Positions 7,770 through 16,667 of a stretch of DNA of 25,360 nucleotides are shown here, piece after piece. Location: contig CAYSFD010000053.1 of the NCBI GenBank assembly GCA_964430565.1, positions 1 to 25,360 on the forward strand, read 5' to 3'. The position numbers and the translations under genes are program-made. The notes under the pieces are model-generated. The model had not been told where the DNA came from and ran no database searches. It was given only the letters and a program-made list of their open reading frames with translations. This DNA comes from VBDM01 sp964430565 (GTDB taxonomy: Bacteria > Pseudomonadota > Gammaproteobacteria > Burkholderiales > SG8-39). Within the stretch, counting starts at the first letter, position 1; every line of letters starts with the position of its first letter.

Positions 7770-8566
7770 AGCAGCCGTTCCGCGCTTTGGCTCCGCTTGC
7801 CTGCTTGGCGGCGCTTTTCGGCTGTTCCGGAGGGCCGCTCTCTGGCGACATACCCGGCGCAACCGAATCCGGACCCGTCATCAGCGACAAGGCTAGCGCG
7901 CGGGAGCGCGCGCGCATCCATACCGAGCTGGCGGGAGCCTATTACGAAAGGGGAAACCTGGGCGTTGCTCTGTCCGAAGCGCGCATTGCTGTAGCTGCGG
8001 ACTCGGGTTATGCACCTGCCTACAGCATGCTCGCTCTCGTCTACGGTGACTTGCGGGAAAATAGCCTGGCTGAAGAGGCGTTTGAACGCTCCCTCAGACT
8101 GAACCCCAACGATCCGGACGCCAATCATAATTACGCTTGGTTTCTTTGCGAGAACAAGCGCGAGGAAGAGTCGATCCGCTACTTCCTGATGGCGATTCGC
8201 CACCCGCTTTACGCTACTCCGCAAAAATCCTATGTAATGGCCGCGGTCTGTGCCCAGCGCAAGAACAACGAACGCGACGCTCAAGAGTATCTCGAGCGCG
8301 CGCTGCGGCTCGACCCGAACTACACTCCGGCCTTGATCAATCTTGCGCAGATCAAATACCGAAGGGGAGAACTTGAAGCCGCGCGCGGGCTTGTCGGCCG
8401 CTACAACAAGCTCGCCGAGCCGACTGCGGAATCTTTGTGGCTCGCGCTGCGCATCGAACGCAGGCTGGGTGACTCTTCCACTGTGACAAGTTACGCGAAT
8501 CAGTTGCGCAGGCGCTTTCCCGGGTCGATGGAATACCAGGAGCTGCAAAAAGGGCGATTCGAATGA
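7766..8566 (+). CDS. pilW: Type IV pilus biogenesis/stability lipoprotein PilW (PilF), TPR protein
   Basis: A 266-residue outer-membrane lipoprotein with tetratricopeptide repeats. PilF/PilW pilotins help the secretin PilQ reach and multimerise in the outer membrane. The TTG start at 7766 overlaps the rlmN TGA by four bases. Residues 1-19 form a hydrophobic signal with lipobox L17-F-G-C20. TPR units follow through the middle of the protein, with recognisable helices around the PAYSMLALVYGDLRENSLAEEAF and NHNYAWFLCENKREEES segments, the latter being characteristic of PilF. The stop overlaps the rodZ start (ATGA). The longer frame from 7697 would put about 23 residues before the signal and is rejected. 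Pilus structural genes are not in this window. Confidence 0.93.
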   Translation: MKQPFRALAPLACLAALFGCSGGPLSGDIPGATESGPVISDKASARERARIHTELAGAYYERGNLGVALSEARIAVAADSGYAPAYSMLALVYGDLRENSLAEEAFERSLRLNPNDPDANHNYAWFLCENKREEESIRYFLMAIRHPLYATPQKSYVMAAVCAQRKNNERDAQEYLERALRLDPNYTPALINLAQIKYRRGELEAARGLVGRYNKLAEPTAESLWLALRIERRLGDSSTVTSYANQLRRRFPGSMEYQELQKGRFE

Positions 8567-9378
8567 TGCAGGCGGCCGAACCCATGGCGGCGTCGATTGA
8601 AATCGGACCGGGAAGGATGCTGGCGCGACTGCGCGATGAGCACAAACTCTCGGTCGCCGATGTCGCGCAACGCTTGAAGTACGGCGCCCGTCAGATCGAA
8701 GCGCTTGAAGCCGAGGAATTCGACAAGTTGCCTGGGGCTACTTTCATCCGCGGGATGGTCCGCGGCTACGCCAAGCTTCTCAACGCCGATCCACAGCCCG
8801 TACTCGACGCGCTCGATCGGCGATATGTACCCGGGGAGATCGACCTCGATCTGCGTAACAAAGGCACCCCTTTTTCAAAGAGCGGCAGACGGGGTACCTG
8901 GATCTACCTTGCTCTATCCGTTCTGGTCTTCATCGTCGTGGCCGGAGTGCTCTATGAATGGCGTACAGGGGCTTTCCCCTGGGCACAATTCGGGCAGAAC
9001 ACGGTGTCGCAAGAGCCGTCCCAACCCCGTCCCGTCGAAACACCCGCCGCATCGCTTCCCGAGTCTCCCGCGACGGTTCCGAGCGCGGCGGTACAGACCG
9101 CCGCTGCACCCCCCCCCGTCGCACCCGAGGCGCCTCTTGGCGAGGGGCGAATTCAGCTCCAATTCGGCAGCCAGTCTTGGGTCGAGATCAAGGAGCACGA
9201 CGGTAGGACGCTCATGTCGCAGCTCAACTCTCCCGGAACCCGGAGCGTGGTGGTCGGACGGCCCCCGATGACCCTGGTGATCGGTAATGCTGCCGACGTG
9301 CGGCTCGTATACAACGACAAGCCGGTCGATCTGAAACCTTACATCCAGATCGAAGTCGCGCGGCTGACCCTGAAGTAG
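8563..9378 (+). CDS. rodZ: Cytoskeletal protein RodZ (HTH domain, single TM, DUF4115)
   Basis: A 271-residue inner-membrane protein linking MreB filaments to the elongation machinery. A Cro/C1-type helix-turn-helix spans about residues 17-85 (LSVADVAQRLKYGARQIEALE), as in RodZ where it binds MreB rather than DNA. One membrane segment runs from 112 to 131, then a periplasmic Pro/Ala-rich linker (about 148-190) and the C-terminal DUF4115 beta domain. The start ATG at 8563 overlaps the pilW stop; a second ATG follows immediately and ATG 8584 is also possible. The pilW-rodZ-ispG order matches the conserved betaproteobacterial block. Confidence 0.95.
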   Translation: MMQAAEPMAASIEIGPGRMLARLRDEHKLSVADVAQRLKYGARQIEALEAEEFDKLPGATFIRGMVRGYAKLLNADPQPVLDALDRRYVPGEIDLDLRNKGTPFSKSGRRGTWIYLALSVLVFIVVAGVLYEWRTGAFPWAQFGQNTVSQEPSQPRPVETPAASLPESPATVPSAAVQTAAAPPPVAPEAPLGEGRIQLQFGSQSWVEIKEHDGRTLMSQLNSPGTRSVVVGRPPMTLVIGNAADVRLVYNDKPVDLKPYIQIEVARLTLK

Positions 9379-9387
9379 GCGATTCAT

Positions 9388-10665
9388 ATGAATATCCCGA
9401 GGCACGGGACGCGCCAGGTCCGCGTCGGAAACGCGTTGATCGGAGGAGACGCGCCGATCCTGGTGCAGTCGATGACGAATACCGATACCGCCGACGCCGA
9501 AAGCACCGCGAGTCAGGTGTTTGAGCTCGCCCGCGCAGGTTCCGAGATCGTGCGGGTCACGGTCAACACCGCCGCGGCGGCGGCGCAGGTGCCTCGCATC
9601 CGCGAACGGCTCGACGCCATGGGTTGCGACGTGCCTCTGGTCGGCGACTTTCACTTCAACGGCCACAAGCTGCTCGCAGAGCATCCCGATTGCGCTCAGG
9701 CGCTCGCGAAGTACCGAATCAATCCGGGCAACGTCGGTAGGGGCGCCAAGCGCGACGAGCAATTCGCGGCCATGATCGAAACCGCGTGCCGTTACGCGAA
9801 GCCCGTGCGCATCGGCGTCAACTGGGGAAGTCTCGATCAGGAATTGCTCCTGCGGCTGATGGACAGGAACGCGCGGGCGGCCGAGCCCCTCGATTCCGAC
9901 GCGGTGACTCGGGAAGCGCTGGTCGTCTCGGCGCTTGAATCTGCGGCGCGCGCACAAGAGTTGGGTCTTGCGCAGGACCGCATCGTGCTCTCGTGCAAAG
10001 TCAGCGGCGTGCAGGACCTGATCGCCGTATACCGCGAGCTTGCCCGTCGTTGCGACTATCCGCTGCATCTCGGTCTCACCGAGGCGGGGCTGGGCACAAA
10101 AGGCATCGTGGCCTCCACCGCGGCGCTCGGGGTTCTGCTCCAGGAGGGAATCGGCGATACGATCCGCATTTCGCTGACGCCGGAGCCGGGCGGGGACCGA
10201 ACGCGCGAGGTCGTCGTCGCCCAGGAAATACTGCAGACCATGGGCTTGCGCTCGTTCTCGCCCATGGTGATCGCCTGCCCAGGTTGCGGCCGCACGACCA
10301 GCACGTATTTCCAGGAACTTGCCGAAAAAATTCAGCGCTACCTGCGCCAGCAGATGCCGCACTGGCGGGAGCGTTATGCTGGGGTCGAGGACATGCACGT
10401 GGCGGTCATGGGCTGCGTCGTCAACGGCCCCGGAGAGAGCAAACACGCCAACATCGGTATCAGCCTGCCCGGATCCGGGGAGCGCCCGGTCGCGCCTGTG
10501 TATGTGGACGGCGAGAAAACCGTCACGCTGAAGGGCGAACACATCGCCGAGGAATTTCAGCAGTTAGTGGAGGAATACGTTCGCACGACCTACGGAGAAG
10601 GCGGCCGCCTGCGAAGCGACGCGCCGGTGAAGAAGAGAAGCATTCCGATCAAAGCTGCGGTGTAG
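9388..10665 (+). CDS. ispG: 4-hydroxy-3-methylbut-2-enyl diphosphate synthase (flavodoxin/ferredoxin)
   Basis: A 425-residue iron-sulfur enzyme of the MEP isoprenoid pathway that reduces MEcPP to HMBPP. The 4Fe-4S ligands are C297 and C300 in CPGCGRT and C343 in MGCVVNGPGE, with Glu350 as the fourth ligand. The N-terminal TIM-barrel begins with VRVGNALIGGDAPILVQSMTN. The start is ATG 9388, nine bases after rodZ; its upstream sequence has no strong Shine-Dalgarno. It is cytosolic and presumably co-transcribed with rodZ and hisS. Confidence 0.98.
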   Translation: MNIPRHGTRQVRVGNALIGGDAPILVQSMTNTDTADAESTASQVFELARAGSEIVRVTVNTAAAAAQVPRIRERLDAMGCDVPLVGDFHFNGHKLLAEHPDCAQALAKYRINPGNVGRGAKRDEQFAAMIETACRYAKPVRIGVNWGSLDQELLLRLMDRNARAAEPLDSDAVTREALVVSALESAARAQELGLAQDRIVLSCKVSGVQDLIAVYRELARRCDYPLHLGLTEAGLGTKGIVASTAALGVLLQEGIGDTIRISLTPEPGGDRTREVVVAQEILQTMGLRSFSPMVIACPGCGRTTSTYFQELAEKIQRYLRQQMPHWRERYAGVEDMHVAVMGCVVNGPGESKHANIGISLPGSGERPVAPVYVDGEKTVTLKGEHIAEEFQQLVEEYVRTTYGEGGRLRSDAPVKKRSIPIKAAV

Positions 10666-10687
10666 CTTCGCGCTGGGCGAGACGCAT

Positions 10688-11962
10688 ATGACCGAACCTA
10701 TCCGCGCGGTGCGCGGAATGAACGACATCCTGCCCGATGAGGCCGAGCGTTGGGAGGCTCTCGAAGAGCTTCTACGCGACTGGCTTCGCAGCTACGGCTA
10801 CCGCAATGTGCGCACGCCGGTCCTCGAGCACACTGCGTTGTTTCGCCGCGCGATCGGGGAGGCGACCGACATAGTCGAGAAGGAAATGTACAGCTTCACC
10901 GACGAGCTGAACGGCGAGGAACTCACCCTGCGTCCCGAAGCCACGGCTTCTATTGCGCGCATGGCGGCTGAGCACAGCCTGCTCCACGATGGCGCGCAGC
11001 GGCTCTACTACATCGGGCCCATGTATCGTCACGAAAGGCCGCAGAAGGGCCGCTACCGGCAGTTTCACCAGGTCGGCGCCGAGGCGCTGGGTTTCCCCGG
11101 TCCGGACGTCGATGCCGAGTTGCTCCTCATGTGCGCGCGCCTATGGGACGATCTCGGGCTGTCAGGAATCCGGCTGCAGTTGAACTGCCTTGGCTCGACT
11201 AAGGAACGCTCCGCGTACCGCAAGTCGCTGGTAAGGTACCTGGAGGAGCACCAAACCGATCTGGACGAAGATTCGCGCCGCAGGCTGCAAACCAATCCCT
11301 TACGCGTGCTCGACAGCAAGAACGCAGCAATGCAGCCGATCATCGCCGGAGCTCCACGCCTGCTCGATGCGCTTGGCGAGGAGTCGATCAGGCATTTCGA
11401 GGGCGTGCAATCAATCCTTAGAGATGCCGGGCGCCAGTGCGAAATCAATCCGCGCCTGGTACGCGGGCTCGACTACTACAATCTGACCGTGTTCGAATGG
11501 GTATCGGACAGGCTTGGCGCGCAGGGAACGGTTTGCGCGGGCGGACGCTACGATGGTCTGTTCGAGCAAATCGGCGGCAGACCGACCCCGGCCTGCGGCT
11601 GGGCCTTGGGTATCGAACGGCTGCTCGCGCTCGTTGCCGATTCGGGCCGTCCCTGCCCGGACGTGTACCTCGTGAACCAGGGAGAACAGGCGGTGCGCTC
11701 TGCGTTTCGTGTGGCGGAGGCCCTGCGCGAGGCAGGTTTCAGCGTGGTGCATCATTGTGGCGGGGGCAGCTTCAAGTCGCAGATGAAGAAAGCCGACGCG
11801 AGTGGCGCACAGGTTGCGGTCATCGTCGGTGACGACGAGGCCCAGGCGGGCGAAGCGAGCGTCAAGGCTTTGCGCGAAGAACGCGAGCAGTTCAGTGTGC
11901 CGGTGGAGCGCCTTCCGGAGGCGATTTCGGATCTGCTTTTTGGAACGGGTGAAGAAGAATGA
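10688..11962 (+). CDS. hisS: Histidyl-tRNA synthetase
   Basis: A 424-residue class II aminoacyl-tRNA synthetase, the same length as E. coli HisRS. Motif 2 with its loop is at 114-128 (RHERPQKGRYRQFHQ), the HisA/B signatures are VRGLDYYNLTVFE and GGRYDGL, and motif 3 is GWALGIERL. A C-terminal anticodon-binding domain follows (DVYLVNQGEQA to the end). ATG 10688 was chosen for the family N-terminus IRAVRGMNDILP. The stop overlaps the yfgM start (ATGA). Its paralogue hisZ, which lacks synthetase activity, is present 8 kb downstream. Confidence 0.98.
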   Translation: MTEPIRAVRGMNDILPDEAERWEALEELLRDWLRSYGYRNVRTPVLEHTALFRRAIGEATDIVEKEMYSFTDELNGEELTLRPEATASIARMAAEHSLLHDGAQRLYYIGPMYRHERPQKGRYRQFHQVGAEALGFPGPDVDAELLLMCARLWDDLGLSGIRLQLNCLGSTKERSAYRKSLVRYLEEHQTDLDEDSRRRLQTNPLRVLDSKNAAMQPIIAGAPRLLDALGEESIRHFEGVQSILRDAGRQCEINPRLVRGLDYYNLTVFEWVSDRLGAQGTVCAGGRYDGLFEQIGGRPTPACGWALGIERLLALVADSGRPCPDVYLVNQGEQAVRSAFRVAEALREAGFSVVHHCGGGSFKSQMKKADASGAQVAVIVGDDEAQAGEASVKALREEREQFSVPVERLPEAISDLLFGTGEEE

Positions 11963-12591
11963 GTGCCTACGATCTCGAAGAGCAGGAACAACTCGCCGCG
12001 CTCAAAGCCTGGTGGAAGGAGCACGGCGGCACGGTCATCCTCGGCGCGACCGTGGTGCTCGCCGCGGTTGCGGCATGGAACGGCTGGACGTGGTATCAAC
12101 GCACGCAGGCGGCGCAGGCCGCCGGCCTGTACGAGACGCTGCAGAAGGCGGCCCGGGCCAACGACGTGAAGGTCACTCGGGATACCGCGGGGACGATTCT
12201 CGAGAATTTCCCGCGCACGACCTACGCGCCGCTCGCGGCGCTCGTTTCGGCCAAAGTGCAGTTCCAGGCGGGAGACCTGAAGACCGCGCGCGCGCAGTTG
12301 CAGTGGGTCGTCGAGAACGCGAAACACGATGAGATCCGCTCGATCGCGACACTGCGACTGGCAAGCGTGCTGCTCGACGACGGCGATCCCGATGCGGCGC
12401 TCAGGGTTCTCGAGGCAAAGCCCCCCTCGAGTTTCGAGGCGCTCTATGCATCGCAGCGTGGGGATATCCTCGCTGCGCAGAAAAAACGCTCCGAGGCGCG
12501 CGCCGCCTACAAAGCTGCACAGGAAAAAACCGAGCCGGGCACGCTTCTCGACGCACTGCGACTCAAGCTCGAGGCTCTCGGGGACGGCTGA
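11959..12591 (+). CDS. yfgM: YfgM-family TPR membrane protein
   Basis: A 210-residue protein with an N-terminal cytoplasmic stretch (YDLEEQEQLAALKAWWKEHG), one membrane segment at about 25-43 and a periplasmic tetratricopeptide-like region. This is the architecture of YfgM (DUF2133), an ancillary SecYEG- and PpiD-associated factor that helps the periplasmic chaperone network. The start overlaps the hisS stop by four bases and its own stop overlaps the bamB start by one base (TGATG), so hisS-yfgM-bamB are translationally coupled, as in the conserved hisS-yfgM-bamB-der order. Confidence 0.93.
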   Translation: MSAYDLEEQEQLAALKAWWKEHGGTVILGATVVLAAVAAWNGWTWYQRTQAAQAAGLYETLQKAARANDVKVTRDTAGTILENFPRTTYAPLAALVSAKVQFQAGDLKTARAQLQWVVENAKHDEIRSIATLRLASVLLDDGDPDAALRVLEAKPPSSFEALYASQRGDILAAQKKRSEARAAYKAAQEKTEPGTLLDALRLKLEALGDG

Positions 12592-13706
12592 TGCGGCGAC
12601 TCGTTCTCGCCGGCATGATGCTCCTCGCCGGCTGTTCCGGCTCAACCGGCCCGCAGATGGCCGAACTGTCGGAGCTGCCTGCGAAGATACCCGTTCGCAC
12701 GCTGTGGCAGGCGAGCGTCGGTGAGTCCGGGGATGCCATATTCTTTCCTGCGGTTGCCGTCGGAGGGGTCTACGCGGCCGCGCAGGACGGCACCGTCGCG
12801 CGTTTTGACGCGATCGCCGGGCAGGAGTCATGGCGCGTCAATACCGGGGACGCGCTTTCCGGCGGAGTGGGCAGCGACGGCAGCCTTGTTGCGGTCGGGA
12901 CGCTGGAGGGCGAGGTCGTGGCGCTCGAAGCCGGGTCGGGGAAGCTGCGCTGGCGCACGCGCGTGTCGAGCGAAGTTCTTTCGGCGCCGGTTGTGACCGG
13001 CGACCTCGTGATCGTGCGAAGCGGTGACAGTCGCTTGTTCGCGCTCGACGCTCGAGACGGAAAGCGCCGCTGGTTCTATCAGAGATCGAGTCCTCCCCTT
13101 TCGGTGCGTGCTCCGTCGGGCATGGTCGCCGACCGGGGTTTTTTATCTACCGGCTTTGCCGGAGGCAAACTGGTGTCGCTTGCGCTTGTGAACGGCGGCG
13201 TACGCTGGGAAGCGACCGTTGCGCTGCCGCGGGGAGCTACGGAACTGGAGCGCGTCACCGACGTGGTTGGACTGCCGGTGGTCAGCGAACGTGAAGTGTG
13301 TGCCGTCGCTTATCAGGGCCGGGTCGGCTGTTTCGACCTCGTCAGCGGCAATCCGGTCTGGTCGCGCGAGATGTCGAGTAGTGCAGGGCTGGCGATCGAC
13401 GCACGCTACGTCATAGTGAGCGACGAAAAGGGCGCCGTGCATGCGCTCGATCGCGCCGGCGGGGCAACCATCTGGAAGCAAGACCGATTGTTCCTGAGGC
13501 GGCTCACGGCCCCCTTGGCTCTAGGCCGTGAAATCGTCGTGGGCGACGTCGAGGGATACGTGCATTTTCTGTCGCGCGAAAACGGCGCCTTCATCGGCCG
13601 TGTGGCTACCGACGGCAGCCCGATCCGGTCGTCCTTGGTGAGGCTAGACAGCGGGTTCCTGGTGCAAACGCAAGACGGCAACTTGTACGCCCTGAGTACC
13701 CAATAG
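12591..13706 (+). CDS. bamB: Outer-membrane protein assembly factor BamB
   Basis: A 371-residue lipoprotein of the BAM complex that inserts beta-barrel proteins into the outer membrane. The signal peptide ends in the lipobox L12-A-G-C15. The rest is an eight-bladed PQQ-like beta-propeller: repeats are visible as AAQDGTVARFDAIAGQESW, VGTLEGEVVALEAGSGKLRW, VRSGDSRLFALDARDGKRRW and ALDRAGGATIWKQ. It ends ten bases before the first possible der start and 49 before the chosen one. Confidence 0.97.
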   Translation: MRRLVLAGMMLLAGCSGSTGPQMAELSELPAKIPVRTLWQASVGESGDAIFFPAVAVGGVYAAAQDGTVARFDAIAGQESWRVNTGDALSGGVGSDGSLVAVGTLEGEVVALEAGSGKLRWRTRVSSEVLSAPVVTGDLVIVRSGDSRLFALDARDGKRRWFYQRSSPPLSVRAPSGMVADRGFLSTGFAGGKLVSLALVNGGVRWEATVALPRGATELERVTDVVGLPVVSEREVCAVAYQGRVGCFDLVSGNPVWSREMSSSAGLAIDARYVIVSDEKGAVHALDRAGGATIWKQDRLFLRRLTAPLALGREIVVGDVEGYVHFLSRENGAFIGRVATDGSPIRSSLVRLDSGFLVQTQDGNLYALSTQ

Positions 13707-13755
13707 GCAGGTCGAGTTGGGCGAACCGACATACCGGCTCTCTCTCAACCTTCCC

Positions 13756-15081
13756 ATGAAACCCACTCTCGTTATCGCCGGCCGGCCGAACGTCGGCAAG
13801 TCCACCTTGTTCAACCGGCTTACCCGCACGCGCGATGCGCTGGTCGCCAACTTCCCGGGCTTGACGCGTGACCGCCACTATGGCGTCGGACGCATGGGCG
13901 AACGCCAGTACCTCGTGGTCGATACCGGAGGGCTCGATCCGCAAGGAAAGGGCGTGTTTGTTGAGATGGCCAAGCAAGCCAGGACCGCCATCGCCGAAGC
14001 CGACGTCGTCGTGCTGGTCACCGACGCTCGCGAGGGTCTCACGGTGCAGGACCGCGCGATCGGGGAGGAACTGCGGCGCATGGGCCGGCGCGTGTTTGTC
14101 GCCGTAAACAAAGCCGAAGGCATGAATGCGGAACTCGCTACGGCCGAGTTCCACGAATTGGCGCTCGGCGCGCCCTGGGCGATTTCGGCTGAGCACGGGG
14201 AAGGGGTGCGCGACCTGGTGGACGCCGCGCTTGCCGCTTTTCCTGTCGAAAAGGAGAGCGACGAACCGGAAAGCGCTCCGAAAATCGCCATCGTAGGCCG
14301 GCCGAACGCCGGCAAGTCCACGCTTGTCAACGCACTGGTCGGAGAAGAGCGCGTCGTGACCTTCGCTGAGCCCGGCACGACGCGCGACGCGATCGATGTC
14401 GAACTCACGGTGAGGGGCCGCCGCTACGTGCTGATCGACACCGCTGGATTGAGACGCCGCGGGAAGGTGTTCGAAAGCGTCGAGAAGTTTTCCGTCGTGA
14501 AGACCTTGCACGCGATCGATCGGGCCAACGTCGCCGTCCTGGTCCTGGACGCTCAAAGCGAGATTGCGGAGCAGGACGCGCATATCGCCGGATTCATCCT
14601 CGAGAGCGGGCGGGCGCTGGTAGTGGCGGTAAACAAATGGGACGGTTTGGACGGCGATGCGCGCGACACGACAAAGCGCGCGATTGCCCGGAAGTTGAAA
14701 TTCCTCTCGTTCGCCCGCTTTCACTACATTTCGGCCCGCGAAGGCCGCGGCCTCGCCCAGCTGATGGATTCTGTCGATCGAGCCTATCGGGCGGCGATGG
14801 CCAAACTGCCCACTCCGAAACTCACCCGCGCCCTTATTGCAGCCGTGGCCAGGCAGGCGCCGCCACGCTCGGGACTCTCCAGGCCCAAACTGCGCTACGC
14901 GCATCAGGGCGGCAGCAATCCCCCGATCGTCGTCATCCACGGGACGGCGCTTAGCTCCGTACCCGACACCTATCGCCGCTACCTCGAGTCCGATTTCCGC
15001 AGCGTGTTTCGGCTGGAAGGCACGCCCCTGCGAATTGAATTCCGCAGCGGAAGGAACCCCTACGTGGATAGGCGCGCCTAA
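13756..15081 (+). CDS. der: Ribosome assembly GTPase Der (EngA)
   Basis: A 441-residue protein with two tandem GTPase domains and a C-terminal KH-like domain, needed for 50S subunit maturation. The first G1 motif is residues 9-17 (GRPNVGKST) and the second is 181-189 (GRPNAGKST); the guanine-specificity motifs are NKAEG in the first domain (Glu replacing the canonical Asp) and NKWDG in the second. ATG 13756 starts MKPTLVIAGRPN, the family N-terminus; the TTG at 13717 would add 13 unrelated residues but has a better GGCAGG upstream, so it cannot be fully excluded. Following it is a 145-base gap with the hfq promoter. Confidence 0.97.
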   Translation: MKPTLVIAGRPNVGKSTLFNRLTRTRDALVANFPGLTRDRHYGVGRMGERQYLVVDTGGLDPQGKGVFVEMAKQARTAIAEADVVVLVTDAREGLTVQDRAIGEELRRMGRRVFVAVNKAEGMNAELATAEFHELALGAPWAISAEHGEGVRDLVDAALAAFPVEKESDEPESAPKIAIVGRPNAGKSTLVNALVGEERVVTFAEPGTTRDAIDVELTVRGRRYVLIDTAGLRRRGKVFESVEKFSVVKTLHAIDRANVAVLVLDAQSEIAEQDAHIAGFILESGRALVVAVNKWDGLDGDARDTTKRAIARKLKFLSFARFHYISAREGRGLAQLMDSVDRAYRAAMAKLPTPKLTRALIAAVARQAPPRSGLSRPKLRYAHQGGSNPPIVVIHGTALSSVPDTYRRYLESDFRSVFRLEGTPLRIEFRSGRNPYVDRRA

Positions 15082-15163
15082 CGGTCAGAAAACAGGACGA
15101 GGGTAGTGGGAATTTTGACTTCGCTCCTGGCGCGGCAAACGACACGCTAGCACCCGTAGTACA

Positions 15164-15192
15164 TTGGCATTTGCCGAAAAACCATTTACAGT
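15164..15192 (+). promoter_or_regulatory. Sigma-70 promoter candidate for hfq
   Basis: TTGGCA (15164-15169, five of six matches to the -35 consensus) and TACAGT (15187-15192, four of six matches to the -10) are separated by exactly 17 bases. The surrounding 15160-15226 stretch is AT-rich compared with its neighbours. Transcription would start near 15199, giving a leader of about 28 bases before the hfq ATG. Confidence 0.55.
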
Positions 15193-15226
15193 AGTATTTC
15201 AAAGAACACGACTCCGGGCTAAAACC

Positions 15227-15469
15227 ATGAGTAATAAAGGACAGTTACTACAAGATCCGTTTCTCAATGCCCTGCGCAAGGAGCACGTGCCGGTGTCGAT
15301 CTATCTCGTCAACGGCATCAAACTTCAGGGCCAGATCGAGTCCTTCGACCAGTACGTCGTGCTTCTCAAAAACACCGTGACCCAAATGGTGTACAAGCAC
15401 GCCATCTCCACGGTGGTTCCTTCGCGCGCAGTCAGCCTGGCGGTCGACCATTCCACTCCCGAGAGTTGA
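15227..15469 (+). CDS. hfq: RNA chaperone Hfq
   Basis: An 80-residue Sm-like protein that forms hexamers and pairs small RNAs with mRNAs. The Sm1 region is VSIYLVNGIKLQGQIESFDQY and the Sm2 signature is the YKHAIS motif; the N-terminal GQLLQDPFLNALRKE matches other Hfq proteins closely. ATG 15227 is chosen on that N-terminus; the open frame from 15164 adds 21 unrelated residues. The C-terminal tail is short, as in most Betaproteobacteria. It heads the hfq-hflX-hflK-hflC run. Confidence 0.98.
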   Translation: MSNKGQLLQDPFLNALRKEHVPVSIYLVNGIKLQGQIESFDQYVVLLKNTVTQMVYKHAISTVVPSRAVSLAVDHSTPES

Positions 15470-15474
15470 TTCGG

Positions 15475-15502
15475 TCGCGCCATTGACCTTGACCCGGCGC
15501 GA
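15475..15502 (+). promoter_or_regulatory. Inverted repeat covering the hflX start codon
   Basis: TCGCGCC (15475-15481) and GGCGCGA (15496-15502) form a perfect 7-bp stem with a 14-base loop holding two TTGACC-like repeats. The last base of the stem is the A of the hflX ATG. The loop contains no Shine-Dalgarno. It may limit hflX translation or act as a weak processing/termination site after hfq; there is no T-run. Confidence 0.35.
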
Positions 15503-16659
15503 TGCTTAAGCCTCCGCTGGAGCGCAACGGGGCTGTGCTCGTCGGACTGGACTTCGGGGGTGGCGGCTACGTTGAGGGTCTCGTAGAACTTAAACTGCTT
15601 GCAGCAAGCGCCGGAATCCGGACTCTGGCCCTGGTGCGCGGACGCCGGGATCGTCCCGACCCCGGACATTTTGCGGGCTCGGGAAAGGTCGAAGAGATCA
15701 AACGCACGCTGCAAGAGCAGGGTGCTTCGCTGGCGGTGTTCAACCACGACCTCTCGCCGGTGCAGGAACGTAACCTCGAAAAGGCGCTCGGCTGCCCGGT
15801 CGTCGACCACACGCGGCTGATCCTCGACATTTTCGCTCAGCGCGCGAAGAGCCACGAAGGCAAGCTCCAGGTCGAACTCGCGCAACTTCAGCACGCGGCG
15901 ACGCGGCTGGTGCGCGGCTGGACGCACCTGGAGCGGCAACGAGGCGGTCGAGGCTTTCTCGGAGGCATGGGCGAGACCCAGTTGGAAGTCGACAGGCGGC
16001 TGATCGCGACCCGCGTCAAAGTGCTCAAGGCCAAGCTTGGTGAGCTTCGGCGCCGGCGCGAAGTGCAGCGGCGCGCGCGGGCCCGGGGCAGGTCTTTCTC
16101 GGTATCGCTAGTGGGTTACACGAACGCCGGCAAGTCGACGCTTTTCAATACCCTAACTCACGCGGGAGCGCTTGCCGCCGATCGGCTCTTCGCGACGCTC
16201 GACACCACGACGCGCAGGCTGTACCTGCCCGAAGCCGGAAACGTCACGATCTCCGATACGGTCGGATTCATCCACAATCTTCCGCACACGCTCGTGGCGG
16301 CGTTCCGGGCGACGCTGGAAGAAACCATCCACGCCGACTTGCTCCTGCACGTCGTGGATTCAGCGAGCGCGGCACGCGACACCCAGGTCGAGGACGTGAC
16401 CAAGGTGCTCGTCGAGATCGGCGCAAGCGCGATTCCCCAAGTCCTCGTATGGAACAAGATCGACCGCAACGGCGTGCAGCCGGGAATCGACCGGAACGAA
16501 TATGATAGAATTTGCCGCGTTCGTCTGAGCGCAAGAACGGGCGACGGCGTGGATGGCCTGCGCCAGGCCCTGATCGAGGCTGCAGCCTCGAGAAAATCCC
16601 CGACGAGCCCGCTAAGTTCGGCAGATTCGCAGACACTGGGCCAAGCGGCCACAACGTAG
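15502..16659 (+). CDS. hflX: Ribosome-associated GTPase HflX
   Basis: A 385-residue GTPase that splits stalled or heat-damaged 70S ribosomes. The N-terminal domain has the HflX signatures DHTRLILDIFAQRAKSHEG and GFLGGMGETQLE, followed by a basic coiled-coil linker (165-197, rich in Arg and Lys). The G1 motif is GYTNAGKST at 205-213; DTVGFI is G3 and NKID is G4. It is somewhat shorter than E. coli HflX (426) because the C-terminal tail is reduced. The ATG at 15502 lacks a visible Shine-Dalgarno and falls in an inverted repeat. hflK starts eight bases after its stop. Confidence 0.96.
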   Translation: MLKPPLERNGAVLVGLDFGGGGYVEGLVELKLLAASAGIRTLALVRGRRDRPDPGHFAGSGKVEEIKRTLQEQGASLAVFNHDLSPVQERNLEKALGCPVVDHTRLILDIFAQRAKSHEGKLQVELAQLQHAATRLVRGWTHLERQRGGRGFLGGMGETQLEVDRRLIATRVKVLKAKLGELRRRREVQRRARARGRSFSVSLVGYTNAGKSTLFNTLTHAGALAADRLFATLDTTTRRLYLPEAGNVTISDTVGFIHNLPHTLVAAFRATLEETIHADLLLHVVDSASAARDTQVEDVTKVLVEIGASAIPQVLVWNKIDRNGVQPGIDRNEYDRICRVRLSARTGDGVDGLRQALIEAAASRKSPTSPLSSADSQTLGQAATT

Positions 16660-16667
16660 GAATTCTC

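Noticed and set aside
6683..8548. Long open frame on the - strand (621 codons) opposite rlmN and pilW
   Set aside because: Both + strand genes are secure, and the antisense product is Ser/Arg-rich with no recognisable domain.
13780..14320. Near-identical DNA of about 25 bases at 13780-13804 and 14296-14320
   Set aside because: It encodes the G1 loops of the two GTPase domains of Der and is explained by the ancient domain duplication, not by a mobile or regulatory repeat.
15165..15174. TGGC...TTGC resembling a sigma-54 promoter before hfq
   Set aside because: The GG and GC pairs are 7 rather than 10 bases apart, so it does not fit the -24/-12 spacing.
16501..16506. TATGAT as a -10 element for hflK inside hflX
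   Set aside because: No acceptable -35 lies at a proper distance, and hflK is close enough to hflX to share its transcript.
16512..16667. N-terminal extension of hflK back to 16512
   Set aside because: These bases encode the C-terminus of HflX in another frame; HflK homologues start at the MSLNDPQWG segment and a ribosome-binding site precedes ATG 16668.
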